Assembly: GCA_028564675.1 (NCBI GenBank)
Contig: JAOVVO010000378.1
Span: 1 to 64,000, forward strand
Direction: 5' to 3'
DNA: 64,000 bases
DNA from: Onchocerca lupi
Lineage: Eukaryota; Nematoda; Chromadorea; Rhabditida; Onchocercidae
Positions 11,801 through 25,200 of the stretch are shown here, one piece after another (positions within the stretch are counted from its first letter, which is position 1; the number at the start of each line of letters is the position of its first letter). Under the pieces are notes generated by a model, which worked only from the letters and a program-made list of their open reading frames with translations, ran no database searches and had not been told where the DNA came from. The translations under genes were made by a program, and so were the position numbers.

Positions 11801-12995
11801 AACATGAAATAAGAATCCTTTCATAATAAATACTTCACTCTCAAATTAACTTCATAATTCAGGATTTTAATCCCAATTATTCAGGATTTTTTCTCTGCCA
11901 AGACAAAGTTATTGAAAGTATGCTGTCAAAAAGTGCTATCATAAACTACTTCAATTTGTCCAGACATTTAATTAGAATTCTTTCTTAACCTTCCAAGTTG
12001 CTGCAACTTTCCATATTTTTCTAGATCTTTCTGAAGAAAGATGAAATTCAGAATGAAGACAATATTTTCAGAAAAAAGTGAGTTACATCGGTCGTCCGAA
12101 TTCGCTTTATCGTTTAATTGCCCCATCGCACACTTCAGCTAAAAATGACACCGAAAATGAAAAACCTATCAGTCGGCAGAAACTGGAAGCAGCTGATAAT
12201 CTCAATCGTCTTGCCAATGTTTTTGGATATAATAAAGCAAGTTTTGAATTTCAAGACTGTAAACTGCCTTAATCAAATTCATTTAGAGCCATAACTTAAC
12301 TTACGCGCATGGACTTCATGTTTTTTTCTTAATTTTCTATTCAAATTGTTGAATCAACGCACATCTGATTCTTAAATTGGAAACTTAGTGTGCAAAAAAA
12401 TGTTGAAACAATGTAAAAACTGCGAATTAAATAAATATTCACTTCTAAATGAACGAAGTCACTAATCACTACTTACCATTTGCAGGCCAAATCAATTTGC
12501 GACCAAAACCCAAATTTAGTTAAAAAAGAAGATGGCCTAAACAAACTGGCTAATTTAATACTGGAGCAAACTGAGCACGAGAAAAAGCAGGACGTGAAGA
12601 ATGACGATGATAGTAAAGAGGATAAGAATGAGGAACAGGAGCAAGAGCAGGATGAGCAAGAGGATGAGACGAAAGAGAAAGAAGAGAAGAAGCTGCTAGA
12701 GAAGATCAAAAAACACTCGAGTGAGGAGGGTACGGGAAATACGAGTGATGTTCCTAATGATGCCGAAAAAGATCAACTGGTATCGCGTCAAGACACCAAT
12801 ATCGTGTCCTCTGTCATCAATGCTGAACTGGAAACTGAATTCACAAATAAGGCAGTCATTTGCTCCGGTCCTGATGAAGCAAAGTCTGCTACTGTTGGAA
12901 TCGATGGTGGAGATAATGACCTCATTTGCTTCTCGGATTCTGAATTGGAAAATGAGGATGATCAATCCCTTCGTGATGCTGAAATATTGATGTAA
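8856..12995 (+). CDS. Regnase/ZC3H12-like NYN-domain protein, probably catalytically dead (5' end missing)
   Basis: Exons 8856-8971, 9274-9467, 9783-9924, 10386-10467, 10592-10706, 10777-10963, 11141-11291, 12072-12218 and 12486-12995 join in phase to about 547 residues; the start codon is further upstream and was not found. The first four exons align along the whole NYN/PIN nuclease domain of ZC3H12A: RPIFINGVEAG, KKLSARGITITLWYFISRGH, LLEFTP, YVEVNRIMAKRA, then MPSFNGNDIIFPIDGPLGRNG near the end. In Regnase the catalytic positions are the Asp of VVIDGSNVA, the Asp pair of YDDRF and the Asp of SND. Here they read Asn, Val-Asn and Ser, so metal binding is probably lost. No clear CCCH zinc finger follows. 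The C-terminal exon is highly acidic (Glu/Asp/Lys-rich) and ends LRDAEILM. The 12218 donor (GTTTTT) is weak; an alternative ends at the stop at 12272. It may bind RNA or partners without cutting. Confidence 0.7.
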
Positions 12996-13310
12996 GTCAT
13001 ATAAGCCGTGCTCCGTCTTGAGAGATCTCAAAAGAAAACCACAAAATCGCTTTAAAAAGCTTACATCTTTTCAAAATTCTACCCTACAAAAAAAGAATTA
13101 AACTTAACAAGCACAACATAAAAGTAGCAAAAGAAAACCCAAAAAAAATTAAAAAGCCAATATATAAAAACAATAACCAACACGCATGTATCAATATATC
13201 AAAACGAAAACGAGAATACGTCCCGCGGAAAAAAATAATTATTATATTACTTCCTTCTTTCTATGCTCATCTATACAGTTGGTCTTTACATGTAACTGGA
13301 AACTGTATTA

Positions 13311-13316
13311 AATAAA
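13311..13316 (+). terminator. Candidate polyadenylation signal (AATAAA)
   Basis: AATAAA sits about 315 bases after the stop of the NYN-domain gene. It is a reasonable 3' end, but the hexamer alone is weak evidence here. Confidence 0.4.
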
Positions 13317-15544
13317 CATTTTTCATCTTTCCCTTTTCATCACAAAATCACCTTTTTTAGCTGACTAAAGTTGGTTCGTGAAAGATGTATAAAAACACTG
13401 ATGACATTTTCATAAAAATCGAAATTGTCACTGTCGGTTGTTGATATTATCTTTTCAGTAACCATATCAGGAAGAAACATATGGACAAAAGAATCGTGAT
13501 TTCCAGAATTTCCGTTTTTTCACCTTTTAAGATAAAAGTATCATAAATTACTGATTTCAGATAGAAAAACAATTATGGAAAAGTGAACTTATGCCTATGT
13601 TTTCAAATATGGCTTCCTAAACACTGGTTTGAGAATGAAAAAAAAAAAATTAATGATGACTCAAATGTGGGAAGTAAACCGAGCGCTATTTTTTTGTCAG
13701 TATCAATGCAAATTCAAGTACCGCCATCAGCGGTATCAACAAAAAAGGCTTTGTTATATTCAAATCATAATAAAGAGTAGATCCTTTTATAATAAATAAG
13801 AATAATGCGCAATACGTTTCGTTGCCAAATTCCGTCTCTTCCATAAGTCGATATTACTAAATTTGATCAAAATGTCTTCATTTATAACATCCTACATAAA
13901 TTCAAATTGCATACAATTGATAGAATTGAATGAAGCTGACAAAATATTTCACGCGATATCTCGACTTTATTGATCACCCGCATTTCGAAAATTTCCACCT
14001 AGCCTCTCGACTCAACAGCTCAAAAATAACATTCTAGATACTTTAAATTTTCGAGAGCAAACAATACCCAAGATCTGCTGCGGATATAGTTTCATGATGT
14101 CTGATTTATTATTTGCGGGGCAATGATCTGTTGGATACAACCATCCTATCGGTTAACGATCTTGCCGATTTTTGAGGATACGATATTCATTCACAATTAC
14201 ATTTACAAAACTATATAAAAGCAATATATTGAATCCTGTTATAAATCAAATTTGTTAATTGCTTCATCCCATTAACGTGTTATCTCCTTCAACATTCAGG
14301 GTAATAATGACGAAATAAACGATAGTTGATACTCGTATTCAATCCAATTTGAATGTCTCATATCTCGACTCCTAATAAATTTCTGAATTGTTTTATCAGA
14401 ACCGGGTAAATATTTTGCGTCCAGCGACTGGAGATTTTTTAAATGCATAAATAAAAAAGAATATAATCGCTCAACAGAAAATTTTTGCAGCGTTAAAAAT
14501 ACTTCATTCATTGCGAAGTAATCAACTGAGACAAAGCAACACTCTAGATATTGTCCATAATTGATTAACCAAACAAGTGATCATAACATCTCGAAATTCT
14601 CCTGTTCAGCAATTTACAAATGATGTTCCCTGAAACATTAATCCGTTCCCCACCTTCTTTCTTTTTTCCGTTTTCCAGTCTAGTCTCAAGCCATCTGAAG
14701 CTTAAATCTCATTTGATTACAATTTCTGGACTGAATCTGGTTGATGTCGTGAATAATTTCTGAATGGGTGATCGATGTCGATGAATAGTTAATACCGCCA
14801 GTGAATCCAAGCGAGTTGAGTTGAAATTTGTAGTGGAGTTGGAGTAGATTGAATTGTAGAGTTCACATCGATTTATAAAAATTTTATTTTGAAGAAGCTC
14901 GTCCTCTTCTTAATACAACCAAATTTATATAGTAAGAGATGGGAGTGGTTTAATAACCGGAAATTGTTAAAAACTCAAGTGCATGAGAATGGGTTAATCA
15001 TGGGAAGCTGATAAAGCTAGAATACAATAAGCATTGTAAACAAAATCCAATGCGAAGATTTGATTGTGAAATTGGATAATGATGTGAATTTATTTGAGTA
15101 TTGGAAGTGATTGACAGCAGAAGGGAATTCCGGTGTGAAAGATTAACAAAAAAAGGAAAAAGCATGGGAAAGAAAATAAGATGCTAAATGATTTACAACA
15201 CCAGTTACATAATTTACAATGAGATTTGGCATGTAATAGGAGCTTCGCGATATCGAATTCGCGAAAGTTGCTTCAATTTTTCATGTATTTCTTGCAGAAT
15301 GATTACAGTGGAATTCAAATTCGTCTTCCTTTCATTAAAAAAATGTCTTGAATATGACAAAGGAAACTAGAATTGATGCAAAATGCCTAGAGTATCTCGC
15401 ATCCGCACAATCTAACAAAGGGATGATATGTACTTCCAGTCCTACATAATTTTTGTTCTCACGACAAAAAAATATTGAAAAGTTCAAGATCGTATCACGT
15501 ACAATATTTACGATCATGCTTCACAGGAAACCACATTGCACCGC
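13317..15544. other. Intergenic region between convergent genes
   Basis: This region lies between the 3' ends of the plus-strand NYN gene and the minus-strand GIT gene. A minus-strand frame of 71 codons at 14296-14511 has a protein-like composition (MNEVFLTLQKFSVERLYSF at its start), but no domain or partner exons were recognised, so it is left uncalled. Nothing else was seen. Confidence 0.4.
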
Positions 15545-15550
15545 TTTATT
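15545..15550 (-). terminator. Candidate polyadenylation signal for the GIT gene
   Basis: TTTATT on the plus strand (AATAAA on the minus strand) lies about 75 bases beyond the stop codon of the GIT gene, a usual distance for a nematode 3' end. Confidence 0.5.
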
Positions 15551-15622
15551 TTTTCTTAATAATATATAAATAAAACTATATAAAACAAAATTCGTATTGT
15601 CATATAATGCGCAATATTAAGC

Positions 15623-18600
15623 TTACAGTTGATGAACGTTCATTAACAACTGTTTCGCTGAGTTTGCGACTGCAAATGCAGCGGAGCATGTATCATTCAC
15701 GCTAAACATTGGTGCATTACACTTGGCAGATAAAATAACTGTTGAATCAGACATTCCTTGCAAACATGCTTCAATTGCAGGGGTACGTCGTTCCTCCGGA
15801 ACGATTGTTAGAATACGATTTATCAATATACCAATCTGAAATAGCTAACAAATCGAGGACAAAAGCTAGAACAGTGAGGTGATTTAATACATCAATTTTG
15901 CAAATTACAAATTAGTTCTAATATAACAATAAGCATAACAGAAAATTACAATGATTTAAAAATAATTTAGATGATATATATTCACTGTAATTTATTTGGA
16001 AATAAAACAAGAAAACAAACTGAGTAAGCGTGATCCGGTGCACGAGCTTGCAATTGTCCATATTGTGCATCTGTTAATAGAAGCTTAATCGCATGCGTTA
16101 ACTGTTCCGTTTCTGCTATCAGATTGTCTGTAAATGCTAAAAATACCGAAAGTTAGGTATCGTTTAATACTTACAGAGTAGTCTATGAAGTTTAGATACT
16201 GAATATCACATGAAATAAATATTAAATGCTTGAAACTCAGCGTTATAGGATGTATCATATAATTATTGCAAAGTAGCCAGCAACGAAAAGTTCTACATAA
16301 TAATAAAATGTCATATTTTTCAGTTTATGTTCGAGTAAGCCAATAGCGTATCTTTCAAAATCACACGGAATCATGAGTTACTGCTTTTGGACCTAATATA
16401 TTCACTAAATTGTAATATTGATTGCATCAGCACGCGTCAGAGAATCATCAGCCACTGCAACAAATTTTTGAACATCTAATATGTTATCAGATGACATTTA
16501 ATATTCAAAAATAAGCAATAAAAAAAATACCAGAACTACGATAAGCATCATGTATTCTTTCATCATCAGTTCTTTCATCAACCGCATTTAACAATTCAGT
16601 TCTTTCGCGACGTGAAATTTCAGCACATGGATCCAAACCTTCAATTCCAGTGCTGTAATCTGTCTGCTGCGTCGTACTTGGTCTTTGTGAAAATAAACGC
16701 TGCTGCGCTGTTGTTCTGCCAGTAGTGCTCACTGAAGATTCTAAGCCAGAACCATGCCGACGACCGGCATTACCGAAAATACCATGAGTATCAGGATTTT
16801 GTGATGCTAAATTTAAACAAGGAAGAGTGTATCGTAAGTAATATACAATATGCATAAGAACTTAAAATTAGAAAAGGATTCTTACTACGTATAATAAGCA
16901 ATATACAGAGAATAGTTTATCAGACGCACTTACTAGTAGTTGGTTTCCCAGGAGATGCATGATAGCTTGAAGGAATATTCTTACTGCTTAGAACAGAAGT
17001 TGAAATTGAGGTTCCAGGAGACAGGGCTGGAGCTGGAGATGAACTCCATCTATCCAAAGCCTAAAATAGTTCGATCTACGTAATAATATAATGATTTGTA
17101 TTGGTAGTAAAGTATACCAGCAGAGAAACTAGAAATGAGATAAATTTACAAAAACTATGTTTAACATTCTCAGACCTAATTCAGGAACATTTTGCTGTAT
17201 TTATAAGTAACACCACCTGTGAGCAAGTGGCTTGCACTTTTTTAAGTTCACCATGTACATCTACATTATCTGCATTTAAACGATCAATACTGGATTGCAA
17301 ATGCGTCAACATCCTGAAATCAGAAGTATAGTAACTATAAAAGCAATGAAATAATAGTTTTTTCAATTTTATAAACTAACATGAACACAGATCAATATCA
17401 GGTTTATCTTTCCATAGAGAAATTGTGCTGTTTGTTACTTAAAACATTCGTTTACTTCCAACTTCTCTGCAAACAAAAAACTCAGTTATATTAACCTTAA
17501 AATCTGTGTGTTCGCCTGCTGAACAGCAGTGAGTGTGCCTTCTGCATTAGCTACTTTCTCTTTGAGCTCCAAAAAATCGTCAGCCATGACAGGACCCGTC
17601 TCTTGCAAGAGATCACCACTGTCATCACTTTTTCTTTCTGACGACTTTCTTAAATTTGTCATTTTTATTGGGAAAAATCCAAACTGAAATAAATGATAAC
17701 AAGAAATTTTAAAGAACTGAACAGTCAGCAAACAAAATAACGAATAACATAGCAAAAATCCGATGAAAAGAACCTGGTACTTCCTGAAGTACGCCATTTC
17801 CCATTCCGTAAACTATCAGCAACCTCGTCGTAATCTCTATAACCTTCTTCGCTAAAGGATGCAATATATCTGTAACATGCAATATATCGAATAACAAAAA
17901 AGATTTTCGATATACCATAGCAAACTTAGTAAGAAAATATTGCCAACAAAAAAAAAAAGTTTAATAAAGAATAGAAAAAATCCTAAGCGTGAGAAATATA
18001 CTAACACAGTTGAAAATTAGAAAGTATATGAAAAACATACTCAGAAGTACCCATGGAACTGATATTTAAATGGTCCACACTATCTGAAGTTTTTTTCAAT
18101 AAATTTTCAGCGGAATCATCAGTATCACCTTTCAGTAGTAAGCCGTAATATCTAGAATCACACATTTGAAAAAATTGGCTGCACTCTTTGCTTAATCTAA
18201 AGTGATAAATACGATGCAAAATGTGCTCACTTTTTAGATATGGGGATAGGGATGTTATATAAATGCATACAATAGAAGTGAAGAAAAAAAGGAAAAATCC
18301 ATTTTCTTTCCTCACCTTCGTTTGGCTTCACTGAGAACATCTATGATTAAAGTTGCAAATCCTCGCATATCACATTTTGCAAGTTTTTGGCGAAGCTGAT
18401 TACGTGTAGCTGATAACTCAGGATTGGGCTGCAATAAAAAGGAATAAGATTCACTGCTCAAAAGAACAGACAGAATCTAGCTCAACTAGAATGTACGAAA
18501 GACTTATGATATGTGCTATGAATACAATATCATAGTTACTCGACGAATCTTCAAAAAATCACTGAAAAGAATACCGGCAAAAAAACAGCAACACAGTGAT

Positions 18601-20954
18601 CGTTTCCTAGAGAGAAAGGCTGAATTCCTTGAGTGGTAGCATTCCAAGCTACTACAGTTTCTCGGCGATCTACCTGTTAATTGAGATTTGCTTGAAATTT
18701 ATTTGAAAAGTAGAAACAGAAAAGACACAAATCCGAAAATATAACCTCATCATAAACATCTTGCACAATACGTTCGAAGTAATATGAAGGAAGGGAACGA
18801 AGCCGTCGTCTTGCTGACTTCATTTGTACATTTTCAGTGTTCTGTCCTGTAAGCTCGGGAATCAAAAAATATTGTTGCCTAGAGTGGTCTGGTCGTCGTC
18901 CACATAAAAACATTGTCAAACGGCTGGTAACTTCAAACTGTAGTTCTTCCAATCTTGCAGCAAGTTCGGTCTAAAAAAAAAGTCTTACCAAATAAGGAAT
19001 GCAAAAGTCAGAGTCGCAGCTCTTCTATTTTCATCACGAAGCAATGTAATGGACTAATCAATGAACCAAACTAGTACTTCAACGATGTATCTCGAAGAAA
19101 CGAGAAATTATTGAGTTATCAACGATAACAAGATTATTTGTTGAGACTATAGCTCAACAAAAACGGCTTCATGTAACAGTTGTGTCTCGCTAATGTGAGA
19201 AACACTGTTAAATAAAACTTACATGATTTTCAAGCTTCGCTACTTGAGAAGGAGTTAAATCTATGGCATTCAGCTGAGCAGGATCAGCTCCATAGATCCA
19301 AAGTAATTCGACCTGAACATTATAATGGAAATTAATTAAAACATATCTCAAATAAAGCAGTAATTGTAGTGACAAAAATGAATCAGATTCAAGCATTAAA
19401 TTCCACTTAATTTAGTGTAAAGAAACAAACTTGCAAAGCTTGATTTTCTTTGGCCGAGATATGAAGCGGTGCATTATGCTTTTCCGGGTCTACATAATTC
19501 GGATCGGCACCCAATGCCAATAATCTGAAATATATGATGATATGTTTGAAGTGCACGGATCATTCAATATTTCGTTCCTCTTCATCATCTCACCTAAAAA
19601 TGTTTTTCTATAAATACCTCATAGTTGTTTCCACATGAGAAGTCCTTACACAAGACCAAAGCTGGCGATTTAAATCATCTTGACTAATGCAATTACCATC
19701 TTTTGCTGGACGCAAAGCGAAAGCCATCTGCGCATATTTTGCTTTGATAAAGTTTTCTTTAATGGGGAAAACAGGATCACTAGAAAAATTGCTTTGTCAG
19801 TAAAAAATAAATGAAAAATACGATTCGAAGTTGATTTCTACTACTTGTCAGACAATTTTCTATGCTTTTTGCTAAATGCCATAAAAAAACCATTTGCAAG
19901 TGTTTCAAGTTCTAGTTCACGAAAACTTATGTTTTCATAATACGAGTTAGAAAAGAGCAAAGGCAATAGCTAGATTTATAGAAATTTCAGGGCCATGACT
20001 CACTGAGGTGTCGGTTTTCTTCGAATTTTATTGGTAGACTGAGGATCGAGAAGCGAATGTTCCCAAATATTATTTGAACCATTAGAATATAAAACATACA
20101 TCAACTCTAGCTGACTACTATTCCAAGCTCCTTTTTTGATTGAACGAACATGGCTGATATGACGACCTGTACACTCACATTGAAAACATAAAAATGTAAC
20201 TGTATGCATCATCCGTATCTTTTGGAAAATCCTTCCTGCTCAGTTCATACAAAATTCCCAAGTTGCCCCAGATATTTAATCGATTTCACATGCACGCAAT
20301 AACTCAGTTATATGAACGGACTTCAAACAACTTAAAAATCAATCGAGCATATAGTATTTACAGTAGGGTCTCCATAATGGCCATACTAATTTTACAGTTC
20401 CTTCCGATCTACAACTATCAACAAATGCAGCTAGCAATGCAACAAAAGATGCATGGTAGCTTACTGGGATGCTCCAGTGCATCTTCATTAATCAGGGATT
20501 TTTAAAATAGTCGTAACTATGGATCTACACAAGAATAACCTCCAAAAAATAACACAATTTTCAGGAAAAAAATATAAAAAGTTAACCAAGATTTCTGTGG
20601 ACGTAGCAACATTCTGAACAAATAAGAACGCCTTTGTTTAGGGAAGCCCACTGAGGATCTTCGGCCGAACAATCCGCACACTGAAATGGGCGCCCAGCTG
20701 CTGCAATATACGCAAAAAATATATTAAATATGAATTAAAGCTGGCGATATCACTCAGGATATATCGGCTTGAAAATAAAGGAAATTATGCTTAGATGACT
20801 GTATACATTATAAATAAAAACCGGAGATAATAGAGAAGGTTTGACAACTTGAAAAGATCTCTCTTGTCAGTACAGTATATTCCTTCTAAGTAAATAATTG
20901 TTACGAAGGCATACCACTGCTGGTGATAGACTGTGATGATAAATCAGCAATCAT
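15623..20954 (-). CDS. git-1: GIT-family ARF GTPase-activating protein
   Basis: Eighteen exons on the minus strand, from ATG at 20954 to TAA at 15623, join in phase to 776 residues (human GIT1 761). The ArfGAP zinc finger is intact: C-x2-C-x16-C-x2-C (CADC then CSEC), followed by the arginine finger in VHRNLGRHIS. Ankyrin repeats follow (LLALGADPNYVDPEKH, LLWIYGADPAQL), then two Spa2-homology repeats (LTMFLCGRRPDHS; SATRNQLRQKLAKCDM), a leucine-rich coiled coil (17217-17648), a Ser/Pro/Gln-rich linker, and a C-terminal focal-adhesion-targeting region ending KQLLMNVHQL. The family forms dimers and scaffolds with PIX at focal adhesions and endosomes, stimulating GTP hydrolysis by Arf6-type GTPases. 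The start is the first ATG after an in-frame TGA 48 bases upstream. The exon at 16434-16475 is short with a weak donor and is the least certain part. The gene is divergent from VPS16 across a 1.25-kb shared upstream region. Confidence 0.92.
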
Positions 20955-21144
20955 TTCCTTCCGTTCAAGTGATCCACCTTTTTGACAGATAACCAGCTTT
21001 CATCAACTCTGATCTTACTTCTGCATTTTCCGCAATACTCGCTACTATGCAGTACGGACTAAACATACATTCTGACGCAGAGAGAAGCTAAATGAACCAC
21101 TCATTTATCAAAGCATAAATGCTTATTTAATTTCATAGAATCGG

Positions 21145-21896
21145 TGATAAGTCAATGGAAAAGATAACTATCTGATAAGAGACGATAAAGGCTTGACATG
21201 TTAAGTGAGTTAATCTTCTTATCAATTTGCAGTGATTTTTGATTTGATGTGTCTTTCTGGACTTTTCATGTTCAAAATCGAAGGCTGACATTTAGTAAGG
21301 GTTGTTGACCTTTAGGCTGACCTTAAGTATTCTACTCCTTTAATAAAAAGAACAAATACAGCCAATTCTCTTATCAGTATGCAATGATTTGATGTGTCTT
21401 TCTGGACTTTTTATGTCCAAAATCGAAGACTGACACCTAGTAGGGGTTGACCTTAAGGCTGACCTTTAATTCCTAATCCTTTCACAAAGAAAGCCAAATG
21501 CAGGCCGCAAGTAGAAGGGTGACTGCAAAATTGACAGAAATCTTCCTTCCACATCCAAAAATCTGCAATTCTCAACCTTCCTGGCAAACTTGCTAATTCG
21601 CTCCCTGATATCCGCAGTGAATGATAATTCCAACTGGACATGAAGATAAAACATGCCGAATGAAGAGACATGAAAGAGAACGAGAGATTTGTGAAATAGT
21701 GTAGTAAGAGTATGCTAGATTATAAATCCCTCATTGGGTGTGAAATGGACGGCAGGTAAATTAGAGAGGAAGTTTCATGTCTAAGTATTTGCAACTCTCA
21801 GTTCTCTTGTAAACCTTACTGGTCACTTATGGTCTACTGATAAGGTTCTATTAAAGAGTTGCAAGCCTTACTTATCAAATATAATTCACTGATAAG
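21145..21896. promoter_or_regulatory. GATA-site cluster in the divergent GIT/VPS16 upstream region
   Basis: Seven exact TGATAAG or CTTATCA sequences fall within 750 bases: 21145-21151, 21173-21179, 21218-21224, 21370-21376, 21838-21844, 21871-21877 and 21890-21896. By base composition well under one would be expected. In nematodes TGATAAG is the site of ELT-2-type intestinal GATA factors. The cluster lies between the starts of two divergent genes and could serve either or both. Sites are seen directly; function is inference. Confidence 0.6.
21210..21490. repeat. Imperfect direct repeat carrying paired TGACCT half-sites
   Basis: A block at about 21210-21350 recurs at about 21363-21490. It includes GATTTGATGTGTCTTTCTGG and AAAATCGAA, each followed by two TGACCT hexamers separated by six bases (21306-21311 with 21318-21323; 21448-21453 with 21460-21465). 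The reverse complement, AGGTCA-n6-AGGTCA, is a nuclear-receptor type direct repeat. The spacing survived in both copies although the surrounding sequence diverged. Short gaps separate the aligned pieces. Confidence 0.8.
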
Positions 21897-22204
21897 ATCA
21901 AGAGTGTATTTAAGTACTACAACGCATAGTGTTATCAAGGAGCAGCGCATGATAGCCAAAATAGGAAGTGTGTCTCTGCTACTCTATGACTCCAAATTCA
22001 ATTTATCTTTCAGATTATGATTTCATCGTGAATTAAGAACTACTTTTGTAGAATATGGAAACATTCGTTTTAATTGAACTACATTTAATTTATAAAAAAT
22101 TCACCAAATCCATTTCAGATTTCGAGACTTTTCATGAATGCCAATCTCAGGTTACCGATTTCATGCATTCTGCAGTACATTAACGCTCACCAGTAAAAAT
22201 CTAA

Positions 22205-25200
22205 ATGAAGTCCGAAACAAGCGATTGGAAATATCTTAATCCTGTCAAAATAAGGTCCTCCTTTTCTGCTTCATTTATCATAGTTAATTAAAGTTGAAAC
22301 AAGTAAAAATTGGGCGAAATATACGATAAGGAAATATGATATTCCATAGCATTCTCAAATTCTGAATGATTTGTATTACGTAGCTTCAGAAGATATATCC
22401 AGATTTATACGGTCAAAAGAATATTTCAGGAACAACACGTTATTCCAGAATACTGGTTATGATATCAGTGACAAATATCTCTTTGTGTCTTCCCCTTATG
22501 GAGGATCTATAGGTATCATTTTTTATTCGTTAAATGTCTTCAGCATCTTCAAACAGGGGCTGTTGGACGATTTAGTAGGCTTTTTATCTGCCATTTTTCT
22601 TCCGTGTTTAGTTCGAGTCAAATAGGTTGGAATAACAGTGTGTCAGGCAATGGGCAATATATTAATTTCATCTTCCATGTTGCTTTCATCAACTTTTTGA
22701 TTTTGACTTTCCGATCCGGAGTTAATTTTTGAGCAAGAACGTTGATTCAACAACTTTCAAATAGAATATCTTTCTTTGGCTTGTAAAGAGGGGCATGTCA
22801 TAGATATCAGTGTAACATCATGATTGTTACTGAAATAAAGTAGTACATGAAGCATGATTATTATTGAAAAATATATCGTGGATAAATATTTTCTTTTTTT
22901 CCGTGATGAATATTGATCAGTTTCTAGTATTTCAACATTGAACCTCATGACATAACCAGTTTGTAAAAATCAAAAGAGCGTTTTTCAGCGACTGCGATAC
23001 CAGGTACTTCTTTCTGGAATGTGACGATAAAAACAAACTCAGGAAAAATACTTTCAACTTTCAAAGCTCACAATGTGCATTCCATGTATTGGACGCGCTG
23101 TCATAGAGTAGGATCCATCGTTCTTGTTTTTTGAAAAAATGTTTGAGTTATGTTGTTAGTTGCTTACTTCAGTTATTGTCTGAATTTCTGCTTATTGCAT
23201 TTTAAATTCAGCTTGTTATCGTCAATATTCGTGGCCGTGTTCTCGTCTACACTCCCCTTGGCAAGCTCAAATATCAGTTCATAATCGATGAGGTTGTATT
23301 TTGTATTTCTTTGTTTCACATCTTACCATTCATAGAGAGTGTAAAGCTGAACTATTTTTCAGTATAGATAAATTTAGGAGATTACCGTTACTGAGACACG
23401 TATATATCATGGAGGAGTGGGTAGCACAGGGTTAGCAGTTCTTTCCGAAAACAATAGGATCTATGCTGTCAATTCAGTTATGGAAGCCGTCCCATGGCGC
23501 ATCCCCGATATTGCAAGTACTTTTTTTTTGACAAATTAGTCGTGGATATCATATTTATTAGCGAAATCCAAATTTATTTCATACCTTATATTAAATTGTA
23601 CAACTTTTTGACTTAACCAAATGAAAGGTTTAAAAATTAGTCGTAAGAATTATCACCGAATAAGATCAAGGGAATGGAAGCTCCAAAAAAAAAAAAAAGT
23701 GTTTCATATATCTATCCGATATGAATAAGGAGGAAATTGAATAAACTATTGTAGAAGCAAATCACCCATCTGCCTGGAATGTACTTACATCGCTACATGT
23801 GACCATTTTATTTGTCATTGGTAATGCGTTCTATGCAGGTCTGCAGGGAGTGTCACCGCATCTTCTGGTTTGCTTTTTTCTTCCACTATTCTAATGGTTT
23901 ATTTTGTCTGTTTCATTTTTCCAACTGTTGTTTTATACTTCTCAGGATCTTTCATGGAAGATCGATCATGGAGAATACACAAATATTGTTCCAAATTGGG
24001 ATAGTTCTCGAATAGCTCTGTTGCATTCGAGCTTTGTAATTCAGATTATTGATTCAGATTTTTCACTTCTTTCTACTTTATCGCTTCGCTCTGTTGGTGA
24101 CGCTATTGTAACATCTAGCCTTACATGGTTAGTTTTAAAATCTTTTGCGGTAATATCAGGATCTAGATTCATTGATAATAATTAAGATTCTTGATCATAA
24201 TCAATTGTCGTTTCAGGTGTGGCAGTGAAGTTTTGGCTTTGAAACGCACTCGACAATCCCTATATTTAATTTCGTTATGTTCGGAGACGCATATGTAAGT
24301 CGTTTAAAATGCGTAAGAACCAGTACTTAATTTTTGAAATAATTTATTTTTTATTTCATCTTGTACATTCTTGGGGTAACATTTTTTTCTGCTTCGGATT
24401 GGTGCCTTTACGTACGGCCAAATTATATATCGTACTCATTTTTCTTTTTGTTAATTAAGTTCAAGAAAAGGGTTGCAGTTCGCATTATATTAATTATTCT
24501 TATTTAAAGATATGATTTCGAAAGTCCTGTGGAAATCGATATGGAGCTTGATGGTATCAAAGTTTTCACTACAAATGAACTTGTTTTTTTATCTCAAGTC
24601 CCAGGTTTTCTTCTTTTCGTTTTTTTTTTTTTGTTATGTATGAAGTATGTTGTTTAGTTAAATTATGCAGTTTTTATTTTTTTTGCATTTTTGTAAACCA
24701 GAAAACTTGATCTTTCCATCCCACATCACAAGTGTGATTAGCAAAGCCAGTATACACAATCTGCAACAGAGGATTTGTACTTTTGATGCAAGAATTCTTG
24801 AGATTTTTATTACCAATATTTGTTGTTTTAATTTCCTGTGTTGCTCTTTGATTTGGTTGCGCAGAATATGATTGAACGCAGTGCTATTCTTTGCATATTT
24901 TTTTTGTTTATTTCTGGTTGCACTGCATTTATCATTACATTATGTGGTATTGGTACTGTTCTCTTGGTTCAGTGCTATTTTTCTACATTAAATGCTAACA
25001 TAGTACAATCTTTGTTAGCACATGATGATCGAAAATCAAAACTATGGATGAAGTACCAACATAGGTGCATTTTTTTTTTCTTGATTTTAAGTTCTTGCTT
25101 GATTCTTTCGTATTTCTGTTACAGATGCAGTTGATAGTGTACTGGGTGTTGCATCACCGGAACCTGGCGCCATTTTATACGAAGCTTCAGAGAAACTTAT

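Noticed and set aside
12473..12709. Minus-strand Ser/Phe-rich open frame
   Set aside because: It is the reverse reading of the Glu/Lys-rich last exon of the NYN-domain gene (GAA/AAG codons read as TTC/CTT).
20400..20412. Second adapter-like match, CTTCCGATCT, inside a GIT intron
   Set aside because: Only 10 bases match, the position is within an otherwise consistent gene, and one such match in 64 kb is not surprising.
23812..23829. An 18-base GT...AG segment in VPS16 that looks like an intron
   Set aside because: It is too short to splice, and the frame reads through it with VPS16-like residues, so it was kept as coding.
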